64,000 nucleotides of DNA from Schistocephalus solidus (lineage: Eukaryota > Platyhelminthes > Cestoda > Diphyllobothriidea > Diphyllobothriidae), in contig WEDG01007483.1 in the NCBI GenBank assembly GCA_017591395.1, positions 62,001 to 126,000 of the forward strand, read 5' to 3'. Made by a program: the position numbers and the translations under genes. Below, one piece after another: positions 1 to 10,390 of this stretch. The first letter of the stretch is position 1; every line of letters begins with the position of its first letter. The notes beneath the pieces were generated by a model. The model ran no database searches and was not told the DNA's origin. It was given only the letters and a program-made list of their open reading frames with translations.

Positions 1-514
1 TGTCCTCAAGGGCATTCACCACATGTACGAGACAAATGGAGCGACCAAATGCTATCTGTGTGGTGCTACCCCTAACAAGTACCCTACACCCCACGACAAA
101 CACACACACACAACAGCTCAACCTTCGTAGTCCTACGATGTCCACCATATGCTCCACAACATGGTGTTGCAGGGACGGTGTCATGACAGAGTCAAGATGA
201 CCGGAGATGGGAGAGGGCGCACTCGGCTGGCGTGGTCGGGGCCCCTAGGCCCTAGCCGCCCCAAGGTGTGCCACCTCACCCCTCATTTTCGGCTTTTGTT
301 ATGGGAGCCCAACCCGAATAACACCTGCCGGGCCCTGATGTGGCCCCCATGTTTGTCCAACGCATCTACCACATGGCCCGTTTAGCGGGCAGACACACAC
401 ATACACATGATTCCTCTATAAGCTACCTCATGGGTACAGAGAAATGTAGCCCATACGACAAGCATATTTGTCTTTTCCAAGCGTGTGCGACCGTACAAGA
501 TCGTGTGAGCTGGG
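1..514. other. No recognisable gene; GC-rich intergenic sequence
   Basis: I recognise no gene or element here. The part from about 180 to 340 is GC-rich and there is a short CA run near 105-113. Open frames are short and have no family resemblance. Confidence 0.5.
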
Positions 515-855
515 GTCGGCCATTCGATGCTGAGATTGGGTACGGTGGTTGACAGAGATTCTCGAGCTCCTCTAATTGGCCTGCAACCGAACTGGCCAGA
601 CCCCAGTTTGCACCAAGGTATATTCTTCGTACAGATGCGGGCGGTGTATATTCGGTGCGTGTTTTGGTTGATTTGGGGCAGAAGTACGTCATGTATGAGC
701 TGTTAGGGCTAGGTGTGATGTTGCCAACTTGATTTAACTGTTGATGTTTTGCGTATTTTAACTGCAGGGTTGTCTCGTACTATTATTATCTACGTGAGAT
801 TATGTTCGTGTTGACTTAGTAGCCCAATTCGTTCGCCGGCGTTTGCGTTGTGCAA
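515..855 (+). repeat. Direct repeat DR, left copy
   Basis: This segment matches 2358-2660 in the same orientation. Both start at GTCGGCCATTCGA and run through shared blocks such as CACCAAGGTATATTCTTCG and ATATTCGGTGCGTGTT to TTTGCGTTGTGC. The first ~282 bp align almost without gaps; the right copy lacks ~40 bp near the end. The two copies flank a 1.5-kb segment that holds a minus-strand Penelope-like fragment. They could be terminal repeats of a larger element or two independent copies of one dispersed repeat. Confidence 0.75.
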
Positions 856-1334
856 ACATAAACATAATTTGCGCACAAGTCACTGTCCCTGTACCACCCT
901 TCCGTCGAGCCTGCAGTGGACATCTTCGGACTACGACGTTCGAACTGACGACTGGTTATGTAACTGGGAGACTCGAACGATTTCGATTTCATTTCTTGTG
1001 CATCTAATCGATACGAACCACCAAGTCGACGCCAAAGAAGCCCTTCACCTTATCTACCGGGCACCCACACATTACTCTAAACGCCTACGCAAGTGGGTAC
1101 CAGCAACAGCTGAGGCAGTTACAAGTAGGCTGGCGAACCCAAAGCTCTTTTGTCAGAAGGCAGTCCGTCTCCCCTGGCCGACTCCAACTGATAATCGGAC
1201 GATACCCCAACCCCCTGATACCAGTCACACGCACTCCACGCGCTTTACGTACCAACATCGCTCACAGCGTACCCTAAACAACTTGAAGCGCTTCGCGCCC
1301 GTAATTCACACTAATAGTAGAGAAAATGCGATTC
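856..1334. other. Unassigned segment between DR copy and Penelope fragment
   Basis: A 165-codon plus-strand frame spans most of it, but the composition gives no family resemblance. It may be 3' sequence of the minus-strand Penelope fragment that follows. Confidence 0.3.
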
Positions 1335-2165
1335 CCAGGTGCTAAGTCGGAAGAAGAAAGAGCGTTCAGCGGGAGAGGTTTATTGGTTATCTGACGTTTT
1401 GAGTAGTTGTTTCGTCTACTCATTTTCAGAGACTGGATACACCATTATATGCCACCGTTCAGATTGCTCCTGGCCTGTCAACACTGGCTGTGTGCTGTGT
1501 CCCCTTAGTATCGCCGGTGTCTTCACCCCCACCGATTGCCTGTTCTGCTACGTCAGCTTGTGTCGGCCGCAGCGTCCCACTACGGCTTGGTCATCGTCAC
1601 ATCTGCTGCCGGGGGTTCACTGTGGTCTGGTCTAACGCCATCCTCGTTGGCCGCGGAGATAGTTGGTGGCCCCGGATATTCCATGCCGCTACTGTCTCCT
1701 GACAGGAAGTCTCTTAATAACATAAAGGGGGCTGGCAGATTAATGTGGCGTTTGACTGAGCAGTCGGTAGACTTCCAGGCTTCCTTTATCTGTCTCGAGG
1801 TGGGATCGTCACCTCAGCCCACAATTTCAGCGGCATTAAAGTTAAAGACGTTAACCGTCAGCGCAGCATGAGTTGCCACCTGTGACTTTGGGTCCAACCC
1901 TCGTACGTGCAACTGATGCTCGTGCATTCACGTTTGTAGCTGTCGCCCGGTTTCTCTTACATAGTTGCATATCCCGCAGCTGCACTGAAGTCGGTAGACG
2001 ACGGCTGACTTCTCCCGATTAGAAATGGGGTGTTTTGGCCGCATCAGTTGCTGACGGCATGTTGAGTAAGGCATGTGGGCAACTCATAGTCCAAGGTTTC
2101 GGAGGCACATTTTTATATACGGAATCCTCCGTTTCGATTTTTGTGGATCGCATATCGCGGCAGCT
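1335..2165 (-). mobile_element. Penelope-like element fragment (PLE-1a), C-terminal part and 3' region
   Basis: Read on the minus strand, this is collinear with the better copy at 3905-5640. The shared protein tract before the end of the element reads STSRQIKEAWKSTDCSV here against RTSRQIKEAWMSTKCSV in the other copy. This tract resembles the C-terminal end of Penelope GIY-YIG proteins. The noncoding tail is also shared, for example the TTTTGAGTAGTTGTTTCGT block near 1398. Frames are broken by several indels and stops, so it is a dead fragment with the reverse transcriptase missing. Confidence 0.7.
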
Positions 2166-2357
2166 TACCTATCTGTCCCGAGAGTATATATTTATCCTGG
2201 ACTTTGGTAGAGCATTCCTGTAGCGATTCGTAATTGAATCAAGCACATGCAACCTGCTGTGTTGTGGAGTTTGCTCAAAGTGTCGCGGGAATTAGCTCTT
2301 GAGAGTAGAACACACTACTTATTCTTTCTCGCATGCTTCAGAATGCCAATCGAGCCG

Positions 2358-2660
2358 GTCGGCCATTCGAGGATGACATTGGGTACGGTGGTTGACAGAG
2401 ATGCTGGAGCTCCTCTAATTGGGCTGCCACTGACCTGGTCAGACCCCAATTTGCACCAAGGTATATTCTTCGTACAGATGTGGACAGTGTATATTCGGTG
2501 CGTGTTGTGGTTGATTTGGGGTGGACGAACGTAATGCATGAGCTGCTAGGGTGAGGTGTGATGCCGCCGACTTGACTTTCCTGTTGATGTATTTGTGTAT
2601 TTGAACTGCAGGGTGGTCTTCTAATTTTAATATCTACGTGCTTAGTTTGCGTTGTGCGAT
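2358..2660 (+). repeat. Direct repeat DR, right copy
   Basis: Same-orientation partner of 515-855, with substitutions along its length and one ~40-bp gap near the 3' end. It lies beyond the N-terminal side of PLE-1a, so the pair brackets that fragment. Confidence 0.75.
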
Positions 2661-3904
2661 TATTTAGGCAAACGTATTCGAGGGTTTTTATTTGAATTGA
2701 AAATGCTAGGATATTCAGCTTCTGCGAAAAAAAAATATGGAAGATATCGAACACATACTTCCCCTACTAACCCTTGCATTTAAAGAAGCAAACAAATAGT
2801 CATCTCATGAGTTTGGTTTAACCCAACCAATAAAATATTCTTGCTTGTTTTATTCAGGTTAGCTGTGGCTCCTTAAAAGGTAACGATGAATGGCCATATT
2901 TTCATTTCAATTTGCAAAATAGAACAAACATTTATAGTGACATTAATGCTAAAAACACGGAGGCATATTCAAAAGATGTTAATACAACATTTATAGAGGT
3001 CTGAAGGTAAAATAATACTAATAATAATGTACTTTTTGGAAATCAGTGAATTAAAAACGTTTTGATTTTAAATGCAATTTGAGAACAAATATCCATGGCT
3101 CATCTGTGGTGCGACAAATTCGTACTTTATTTGCATAATCAGGGTGATTTTTCACATTTCTTCGGCATTAGAATGTAGGGCAAGAGCAGAATTCTCTTCG
3201 GTAGAATGCCATATGCAAGCTAAACACTTCCGGAGGTTAGCTAAGCTAGTCGGTGTCTAAAGCGACGTGCGTGAGCCAGGTGATGCGCACACACCGCACG
3301 CAGGCGGTGTTGAGCACTTAAGACGACATAGTCACGCTGCTGACCAAGGGCTGAACCAGCATTTGTGGCAGCCATGCTGTGCTGCGCAAAATCTGTCCTT
3401 AAAAGGCATGAGTATGGGAGGCTGCAGCATGCCAACTGTGAAATACCATTCATTTACGGCGATCGTAGGGCTAGGCTAGACGGAAGTGTACAAAACTCGT
3501 TGACTGCACCTCCTTTGGCTGCGCTAGATGCCTCATATTGACAGGAGGAGAACAACAGCAAACTTCGATAATGGTGAAACACCAACTGGATGCAAGTCAC
3601 AAGGAACAGACAAATCTCATGTAAAAAGAGAAGGCTAGTAGGGCTGTCGGATAGCCACATCCTTCATGCTGGGCCCTATAATCAACTGATCAGCCGCGAT
3701 ATCGTCAGCTGTTTCGTCTTTCTCATTCAATTTATAAGTACAGTTTACATTACCGTTAACTTTCTATCATAAAATGATTCAAGTGGTTTACAGAGGAATA
3801 ACTATAAATATAACCAGGAAATCTTAATTCAGTATAGCAAGCCTTTGCAGCGATTTGTAAGTAGGTGCATCAACAGAGCTCTGACCAAACACTGTCTTGA
3901 ATAG
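2661..3904. other. AT-rich intergenic stretch, no recognised gene
   Basis: Mostly AT-rich, with a GC-richer island at about 3240-3480. Short frames on both strands give no recognisable protein family. It ends where the Penelope 3' tail begins. Confidence 0.4.
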
Positions 3905-5640
3905 TAGATAAAATGCGATTCACACGTAGTTATTCACCGTGAGAGGTATATTGTTTGTCGGACTTTTTGAGTAGTTATTTCGTTAACCCTTCTTCAGAGA
4001 CTGAATATTAATGCTCGCAGCTCGGATAATATGCCACTGTTTGGATTACTAGTGGCCTGGGAATACTGGCTGTGCGCTTCATCCCCCTGTGTGGTCGCAG
4101 CCACCACCCCCGCCGATCACCTGTTCTGACGCGTCGGCTCGTGTAGGCCACCGCATTGCACACCTGATTGGTTCCCTTCGGCCGCCTTCACCCCTGCTGA
4201 CCTCCTGTGGTGCCGCATCAACCGGCGTCAAACGTATTTTCTACCCCCGTCGTCGTTAGCCCCTGGTAGTTGGCGGCTCCGGTTGTTCCATGCCATGACG
4301 GTCGCCTGGACGATTCTTAAAACCTGGTAGGGGGTAGGTAAATTTATGTAGCAGTTGACTGAACATTTGGTAGACATCCAGGCTTCTTTTATCTGCCTTG
4401 ATGTGCGATCGTCACCTCGGCTCACAATTTCAGCGGCATCAAAGTTTATCAAGAACCCCATCTGTGTACCGTGGCTTGCTACCTGACTTTGGGTCTAGCC
4501 TTCGTAATTTTAATTGATGATCGTGCATTCACGTTTGTAGCTGAAGGCCGGGATCTTCAACATAGTTGCACATCCCGCAGCTGCACTGAAGTCGGTAGAA
4601 GACGGCTGACTTCTCCCGATTAGAAATGGGGTATTTTGGCCCCATCACGTGCTGGCGGATTTTTGAGGTAGGCCTGTGGGCAGCTATTCCGAGAGCCGCA
4701 AGAGATCGAGCTACGGTTTCGAAGATTCCTTTCATGTATGGAATACTCTGCCATGACTTTGGCTGACAACGCTCTTCCTTTCGCGTTCTCGGTGGCATTC
4801 GATTCCGTTCACTGAACTTTCGTGGATAGCCTTTGGCTGCAATTTTTACCTTTAGAAGCGTCATCTCGTCCCGTTTAGCAGCAGTCGTGCTGCAGTGCGT
4901 TTCTACTCGTCGGTATAGCCTGCGCAAACAACTTCAATTGTGTTGCCGCGTGTGGTTGCTGTTGTAGCTCAGCAGTTGCAACGTGTTCTGCGGTTTTCGA
5001 TATACAGATGTCCCCATTTTGCCGTCCGGTTGGCTACAGACGAGATCATTCGAGAACGGAAGGCCGCCCTCCACTTCTTCTTTCATCCTGAACTGTAGGT
5101 CGGGTAAAATCGAGTTTAGCTGCTCTCTATAGTAGGCGATTCTATACTGATAGGTGAGGACGAAAGTATTACCAACGTGGTGTGCCTAAAAATTTGCGTT
5201 CGTGCTCTTTGAACAATTGTCTCTCGAGCTTGTGCTGAACCTCCTCGGCAATGAGCTCAGAGATTAGGGGCCCCATTGGTGTAACCTTGGTTTACTCAGA
5301 TGTGATCCATTCGAAAGCTCAGATGGTCTTGAGGCAATGCTCCATGAGTTCTATGAGATACTGAGCTGTGAGCTGACCGTGGTTTTCATTTAAAAGTTGA
5401 TGTACAAGGTTACAGATGGTTTAAACCATAAGGGCAGACGAAGATGGTAGAGGAAGGTTTGGGAGATGAAGCAACTACTCGAAACGTCAAACAATCACTA
5501 TACATTTCCCGGTGAAAGTTCCTTCCTCCTACTTCTTCTTCCAATACTGCCGTATCTAACGTAGACTGTTTAATCCCACTAGAAAATCATATTCATTATA
5601 ACCTCCGGTGGGCATGATTTTTTCCCGTTTAATAGCCTTG
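3905..5640 (-). mobile_element. Penelope-like retroelement (PLE-1b): RT remnant plus GIY-YIG-like C-terminus
   Basis: Penelope-like elements encode a reverse transcriptase followed by a GIY-YIG endonuclease. Minus-strand translation gives RT core similarity near 5210-5270 (TPMGPLISELIAEEV, then HKLERQLFKEH). The usual YVDD-type site that follows appears as HVGN in a shifted frame. Then come the linker (IPYMKGIFETVARSLAALGI, about 4670-4735), a Cys-containing GIY-YIG-like start (FYRLQCSCGMCNYVEDPGL) and the C-terminal tract AAEIVSRGDDRTSRQIKEAW near 4380-4440. Several frameshifts and stops separate these blocks, and the catalytic aspartates are gone, so the copy is inactive. The 3' tail reaches about 3905. 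Confidence 0.8.
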
Positions 5641-7689
5641 TAAGAGTTCGTAGGAGAGCGAACTAACAGGTTAAGATTCAAAGCCTCTTGCTATCTGCAA
5701 TTCCTTAACAAACCTAAATCGGTTTACTTTGAGTTATGGGCAAATATGCATGATCTTCTACAGAAATTCGAAATTGTGAGGGGTTTTGATTGTTGCCTTG
5801 ATTGTGAAATTTTCTATGGATTTTTTATCCAAACCAACGGTTGAGGTCACCCATTAAAACTATGCGTTCAGTAATGTAGCACCCGAGGATGTGGAGTTTA
5901 TTACTAGGAATAGCTTAAGTTATATAACGCCAGCAGGATCGTTAAGCACTTAATCAGGCACATATATATAGATAAAAAAGAGAATAAATTTATACGTAAG
6001 AGATCTATGTTAACAGCAAAAGATAAGTATAAAGGTAGAAGCAAATACTGGTGACCTGTACAGTCGATCCATTTGGAGTGGGAGGTGGTCACGAATGATC
6101 AGCTAGAAACCGGTGGTGAGTGCAGCGCTGTCGGCAACTGCTGGGAAGGGCCATGAGGGATGCTGATGGTCAGGGATTTGCGAGCAGTAACGGGAGGACA
6201 GATGTCAGCGGTAGGAAAAGAAGGAACACCGGCCATATTCTAAGACCAACGATTATACCATTCCCATCCGGGATCCGGTTCTGTTGTACGTTACAGTAAG
6301 TCAAGCTGGATGTGCCGAGGTCTTTTTCTCAGACGGAGTTGTAAAACCATAAAATGCTTTACCTGCAGATTTTGGGATGATAGCAGCAATAGAAAGCTCT
6401 TAAAGGAACCTTGATAGATTTACGCTCCAAAACAAGCCGGAACAATGACCGATTTAATCTAAACTTTGAAACTTGCACCCCAATTGTCATATTCCCTTTT
6501 CCTCTTTGAACTATTGTAAACTGCATGGTTTCTCAGCACAGAGAACTGAAGCTGACGTTGTAAACAGGGTACTCAAAGGTTCATGCCAACTTCCTTCAAA
6601 AACTGAACAGAAATAAGCGAAATCGTAAAGAAATCCTCTCATTTAGCCAGACCGGCTGATAACAATCAAATTTATTTTAGCAGGTAGGATGTTTTTAAAT
6701 GTAATTTACTAATTGAATGCTATGATGAACGAAATCAGTAAGGGTAAGTCATGGAAAGGTGGCAGGCTGTTTTAATATCCATAACTAACTACTATCTTTT
6801 CCTCAGAAGGTCTGACTTGGCACATTCTGTCAGAGCTATAGGAAAAGGACGTCACACGTTATGCATTACCTAGCAGATTGGTGGCACAACATTCGCAGAT
6901 TAACTTAAATATGACCTTCTTCTGTGACAAATTACTTTAGGCAATGTGGGTATTCATCATACAATAAGCGCTGCAAGTGTTATATCCCTATCACTTTCGA
7001 TCATGCTGGTTCCCAAAATCAAACGAGCACCGTAAGGTTTACTGGCTATGTTTACCGTATCTTTCTTCCCATGTAGTGCGTGGTTAGTCAGGTCTTCCTG
7101 GTGCCTTCATTCTATCACATTTATATCCTTAGTACAGTTTCCCGTTTTCAGTGCAAATTGCATAGTCTACTTGAAGTGTTACAGGCAATGCCCTGGATGA
7201 CCCTATCAATGCAAATTAACCACTGCAGTTTTACAGTCAACGTAAAGCTGTAGACATTCAAAATGTTTTCGAGTCAAAGCATAACAAAACTTCAAATAAG
7301 TTTCCGCGTTTCAATCTGAAACAGTGTGAAAGAAAAGTAGGGCCGGAAAAATTTCACAAGGCTGGCTTTAAGAAGTTATGCTATTAGAGTCGTGTTTGTA
7401 AAATATTACGCCACCAAGCCTTCATTTGAAATCAAATTGTATCGGTGGTAACCGTCTAGTTTGGTAGCGAGTTCCAAGGCTGCAGAAAACCGGTCTGAGT
7501 TCCAATCGCGTGAGTTCGCTTCTGGCTTTAATAATAATGCTCAACTGTATATTTAAGGCCCAGAGGCCGCCTTCATTACAAACTTAGTACCGTGGTATAA
7601 GTAAATACAAAGTGGATAATTGCTGCTCGGTGGGAACAACCATATGAAACAACAAAAATGAGTAGTATGGTAGGCAAATCCGATTCACA
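5641..7689. other. AT-rich intergenic stretch, no recognised gene
   Basis: About 2 kb without a supported gene. Frames are short. A weak plus-strand tRNA-like pattern occurs at about 7450-7510 (GTTTGGTAGCGAG, then GAGTTCCAATC), but I could not fold it convincingly. Confidence 0.4.
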
Positions 7690-8330
7690 ATGACTCGAAA
7701 TTTTTAAAACAATGGTCAACAATCTTTGGAATATAAGGTTAACTAGGAAAGAGGCAGTGAAAAAAATAACTTCTACGGGTGAAATCGTGGGCAGAGTTCA
7801 GTGAGCCCCTGACTTCTACGGATGACCGTGCAAGTGAGTTGTGCAGGCAACCTCGAAGAGATCCGCCAGTCTCAGAGAGGAACAATAACCACGGATAATC
7901 TGGAATATCTATATCAGGCTACATCGCAAGTTCCAGTAAGACAGTGGGAATAGGCAAACTTGTTAAGCCGGTCATGGTATGGTGAATCCTTAAAAACTTT
8001 GACCATCTTCGTTGTCCTTCATCGCAACTGCTCAAGGAGGTCAACATCATTCTTTATCCACGTTGTTCAAGCTGGCATTCCGTAATCTAAATAAGGTCTC
8101 ACTAACACACCAACTATTCTCCCTCAGAGATCAGGTGAGCATTTTAAACGCACGTCTTATTCAGCGCAATGCACAAGTGGTCTTCTTGACCGCTTTCTTA
8201 CAGTATTCTGACGGTATCAAGTTCGCAGTTGTCAACATACCCAGATATTTGTGCGTTACCGCATCTTTTAATACAGTGACATTCATATAATACTGGTGTT
8301 TCGGTGTTACACTTCCACCGAAACTAATTT
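7690..8330 (-). mobile_element. CR1-type LINE fragment, RT C-terminal region
   Basis: The coding sense is on the minus strand. Pieces such as KYLGMLTTANLIPSEYCKKAV (about 8150-8250) and DLFEVACTTHLHGHP (about 7820-7870) are typical of the region after the RT core in flatworm CR1 elements. The closest in-window match is the CR1 copy at 24295-25380 (for example TANLISSEQCKLAV). Frameshifts and stops are frequent; it is a short dead fragment. Confidence 0.7.
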
Positions 8331-8469
8331 TTAGACCACAAGTTCAGATACAATAAACTTAAGCAGTCACCTGGTTGATCAGACAATCATTTGTCAATAT
8401 TTGAGTGTAATCTGGATTAACCTTATTTTTGGCATTTGTCCATTTCTCACGCGTGTAAAGTGAAGTTGT

Positions 8470-8935
8470 GAGGCAAGAGCGTCATGTCAGAACACCGCTT
8501 TTGGATCACGGACGAGAAGAGGACAACAGTGAAACTGTTTTGCCCTGATTTTTACCCGAGATGAGGAGAATGTACTAGGCCTGCAGGATTGACCACCATT
8601 AGGGTTAAGTGATCACATTAAGCTGCACTTCGCGAACTCACTGTCTTCCAAACAAAATTTACCTGATAGGTGGGAAAGAAACATTTGGAAGGGAGAATAC
8701 TCACTTATGAGAAGAAAAATGTCAGAGGTATCCTGGGAAACAGAACTATACGGTGGAGCCCATAATTATTGGACGATGTTCAGCTCGTTATTGAAAAGGG
8801 TTGTTTACCTCAACTGTCCTCTCAGAAGAAAGACAACCACAAACCGCCCAAAGTGGATAAACTCAAACTTGTCAGCATCTTTCAAAAAGAAATCGCTTCT
8901 GGATGCGTTACAGAAAAACCAGCTCTGATGCTCGC
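8470..8935 (+). mobile_element. CR1-type LINE fragment (K): endonuclease end and linker
   Basis: Plus-strand translation gives the end of an apurinic-type endonuclease (FTRDEENVLGL, then PPLGLSDH with the conserved SDH intact). The linker to the RT follows (RNIWKGEYSLMRRKMSEV, then VVYLNCPLRRKTTTNRPKW). The same order is seen in the CR1 copy at 54110-54370 (RNMWQGNFGGMRAEL, NRPRWL). It stops abruptly where the family A segment begins near 9000. Confidence 0.7.
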
Positions 8936-8999
8936 TTACGGGAACATAAGCAACAACGCAACATTTGTAAAACCTTCCATGTTTGGTCATCGGCTAAGC

Positions 9000-9457
9000 G
9001 TCGGGATTTAATTCCGCCTTTACTTGACTTTAACAAAAATCTCGTAACAGAGGATTTTGGCAAAGCAGCATTGTTAACTTAGTGTTTTGCCAACCACTTT
9101 ACCACTGAAACTAGCCTCACTCCCTCAAATCCTCTGCATTTAAAATCAAATTCACTTCTAACAACCATTAATTTTTCGCCTTCAAGTACTCAAAAAGAAA
9201 TAGCTCACCTAAAAATTCAAATTCGGTTGGAACTGATAACATTCCAAAATCACTCATTAAACGTTTAAGAGATTTTCCCCCTCCACTAAGCAAATTATTT
9301 TCAGTATTTATCGAAAACGGTTTCTTCCTCGATTATTGGAAAACATCTATTACGGTGTTTATAAAATGCCCTCTCTTGCTAAACTCTTCGAAAAACTACT
9401 TGCAAAACAAATCACGGATTTTTTAAAACTATTAACTTTTCCCAACCCGGTTTTTCA
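9000..9457 (+). mobile_element. Family A LINE, 5' part of RT (A1-5')
   Basis: The translation includes LDFNKNLVTEDFGKAALL, then TDNIPKSLIKRLRDFPPPLS and VYKMPSLAKLFEKLLAKQ, which is the N-terminal RT region of a Jockey/CR1-related LINE. The same nucleotide sequence is found inverted at about 27380-27770. The match breaks at CTTTTCCCAACCCGG (near 9455). The missing continuation starts at 13126, 3.67 kb away. A ~30-bp internal deletion relative to the inverted copy lies near 9350. Confidence 0.75.
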
Positions 9458-10268
9458 CCGGACTGCCACATTGACTGCATCTTCGTTTCGTATTCGGATC
9501 TGTTCATTTGAACTACGTCTGTTCCTCTATCCGGTTTATTTATAAAGATTTCTTTGTTCTCTCGAAGCTGTTTTAACTTCTCTACGTGCTGTTTTGTTAG
9601 TAATCCTCGTCTGGTTCGATTCTTGTTCGGGTATTGATAACTACAATTCACCATTGTTGATTTAAAGTGTTGAACACAATCTGCGGAGGTGGGCTTTTAA
9701 GTCGTAAATTTGGTTGTAGAGATTCTCAAATTGGGTTTCCAACTCTAAATGATTAGCTTTCCGACCAGGCATGCAGAATTTAGGACCCAAGGATAAAGCT
9801 TCGAGCAATGTTTTATCCAGTGTCATATTTGTGTAAGTACTGATCTGAATCTTTGGGAAACCTTTATTGTGGTTTCATTTCATGCACCTTTTGAAGAAGT
9901 GACAATCTCTTTGCGTCTCCACGTTTTCTTCCTGTGGTCTGACTATAGCTGCTAAATTCTTTTCTCTCGTCTTCTGTCAGGGTGTCCAACACGACAGCGC
10001 GTTGACCCACATGATGCTCTAATTCTTTGATCTTCACACGCGTGCTTTGCAGTTGTTTCTCTGCGTATCTCCTCAGAGTTTCAGTGGTAACAACTGTGCC
10101 GTTGAGCCGCAGCGCTATCCAGTAGTGGTTCGGATACTCGTTTCTTTCAATACATTTCCCCAATAAAATTGGCCAGTACCGTCGCCCCCACAAGTCTAGT
10201 GTTGAAACGAGTGCCTTTAACACCACGGGATCTTTGGACTGCTTGAGAGTTGCCATAATTCCCATTCG
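9458..10268 (-). mobile_element. Penelope-like element fragment (PLE-2), N-terminal region
   Basis: On the minus strand a 133-codon frame (10265 to 9864, rich in Lys/Glu) is followed by LEALSLGPKFCMPGRKANH and QFENLYNQIYDL. After a frameshift comes CSYQYPNKNRTRRGLLTKQH and NKEIFINKPDRGTDVV. The pattern of FC-P---, RKGLL and IVI-KPDKG-VV is characteristic of the region before RT motif 1 in Penelope-like elements. The fragment stops before the RT catalytic core, at the junction with A1-5'. Confidence 0.75.
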
Positions 10269-10307
10269 TAAAATGGTGAAGGCTCAAATTGAAGTGCAAA
10301 GTGTTGT

Positions 10308-10390
10308 GCGGGACGGGATCGAGCCTGTGATCCCACTCCTACAAGACCGACGCTCACTCAACTGTGCCATTGCCGCACGGTCGGCGTAGT
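10308..10390 (-). other. tRNA-like sequence antisense to the following LINE
   Basis: On the minus strand an A-box-like TGGCACAGTTGAG (complement of about 10356-10368) is followed by a B-box-like GGCTCGATCCC (about 10314-10324). The spacing fits a tRNA-derived pol III promoter. It lies about 180 bp before the first ORF of CR1 copy B. Similar antisense tRNA-like stretches precede LINE copies E1 and I. Confidence 0.45.

Noticed and set aside
849..1345. 165-codon plus-strand frame as a gene
   Set aside because: No family resemblance, no clear start context, and it abuts a minus-strand Penelope tail that may explain the sequence.
7450..7510. Weak plus-strand tRNA-like sequence
   Set aside because: Boxes deviate from consensus and no cloverleaf could be drawn.
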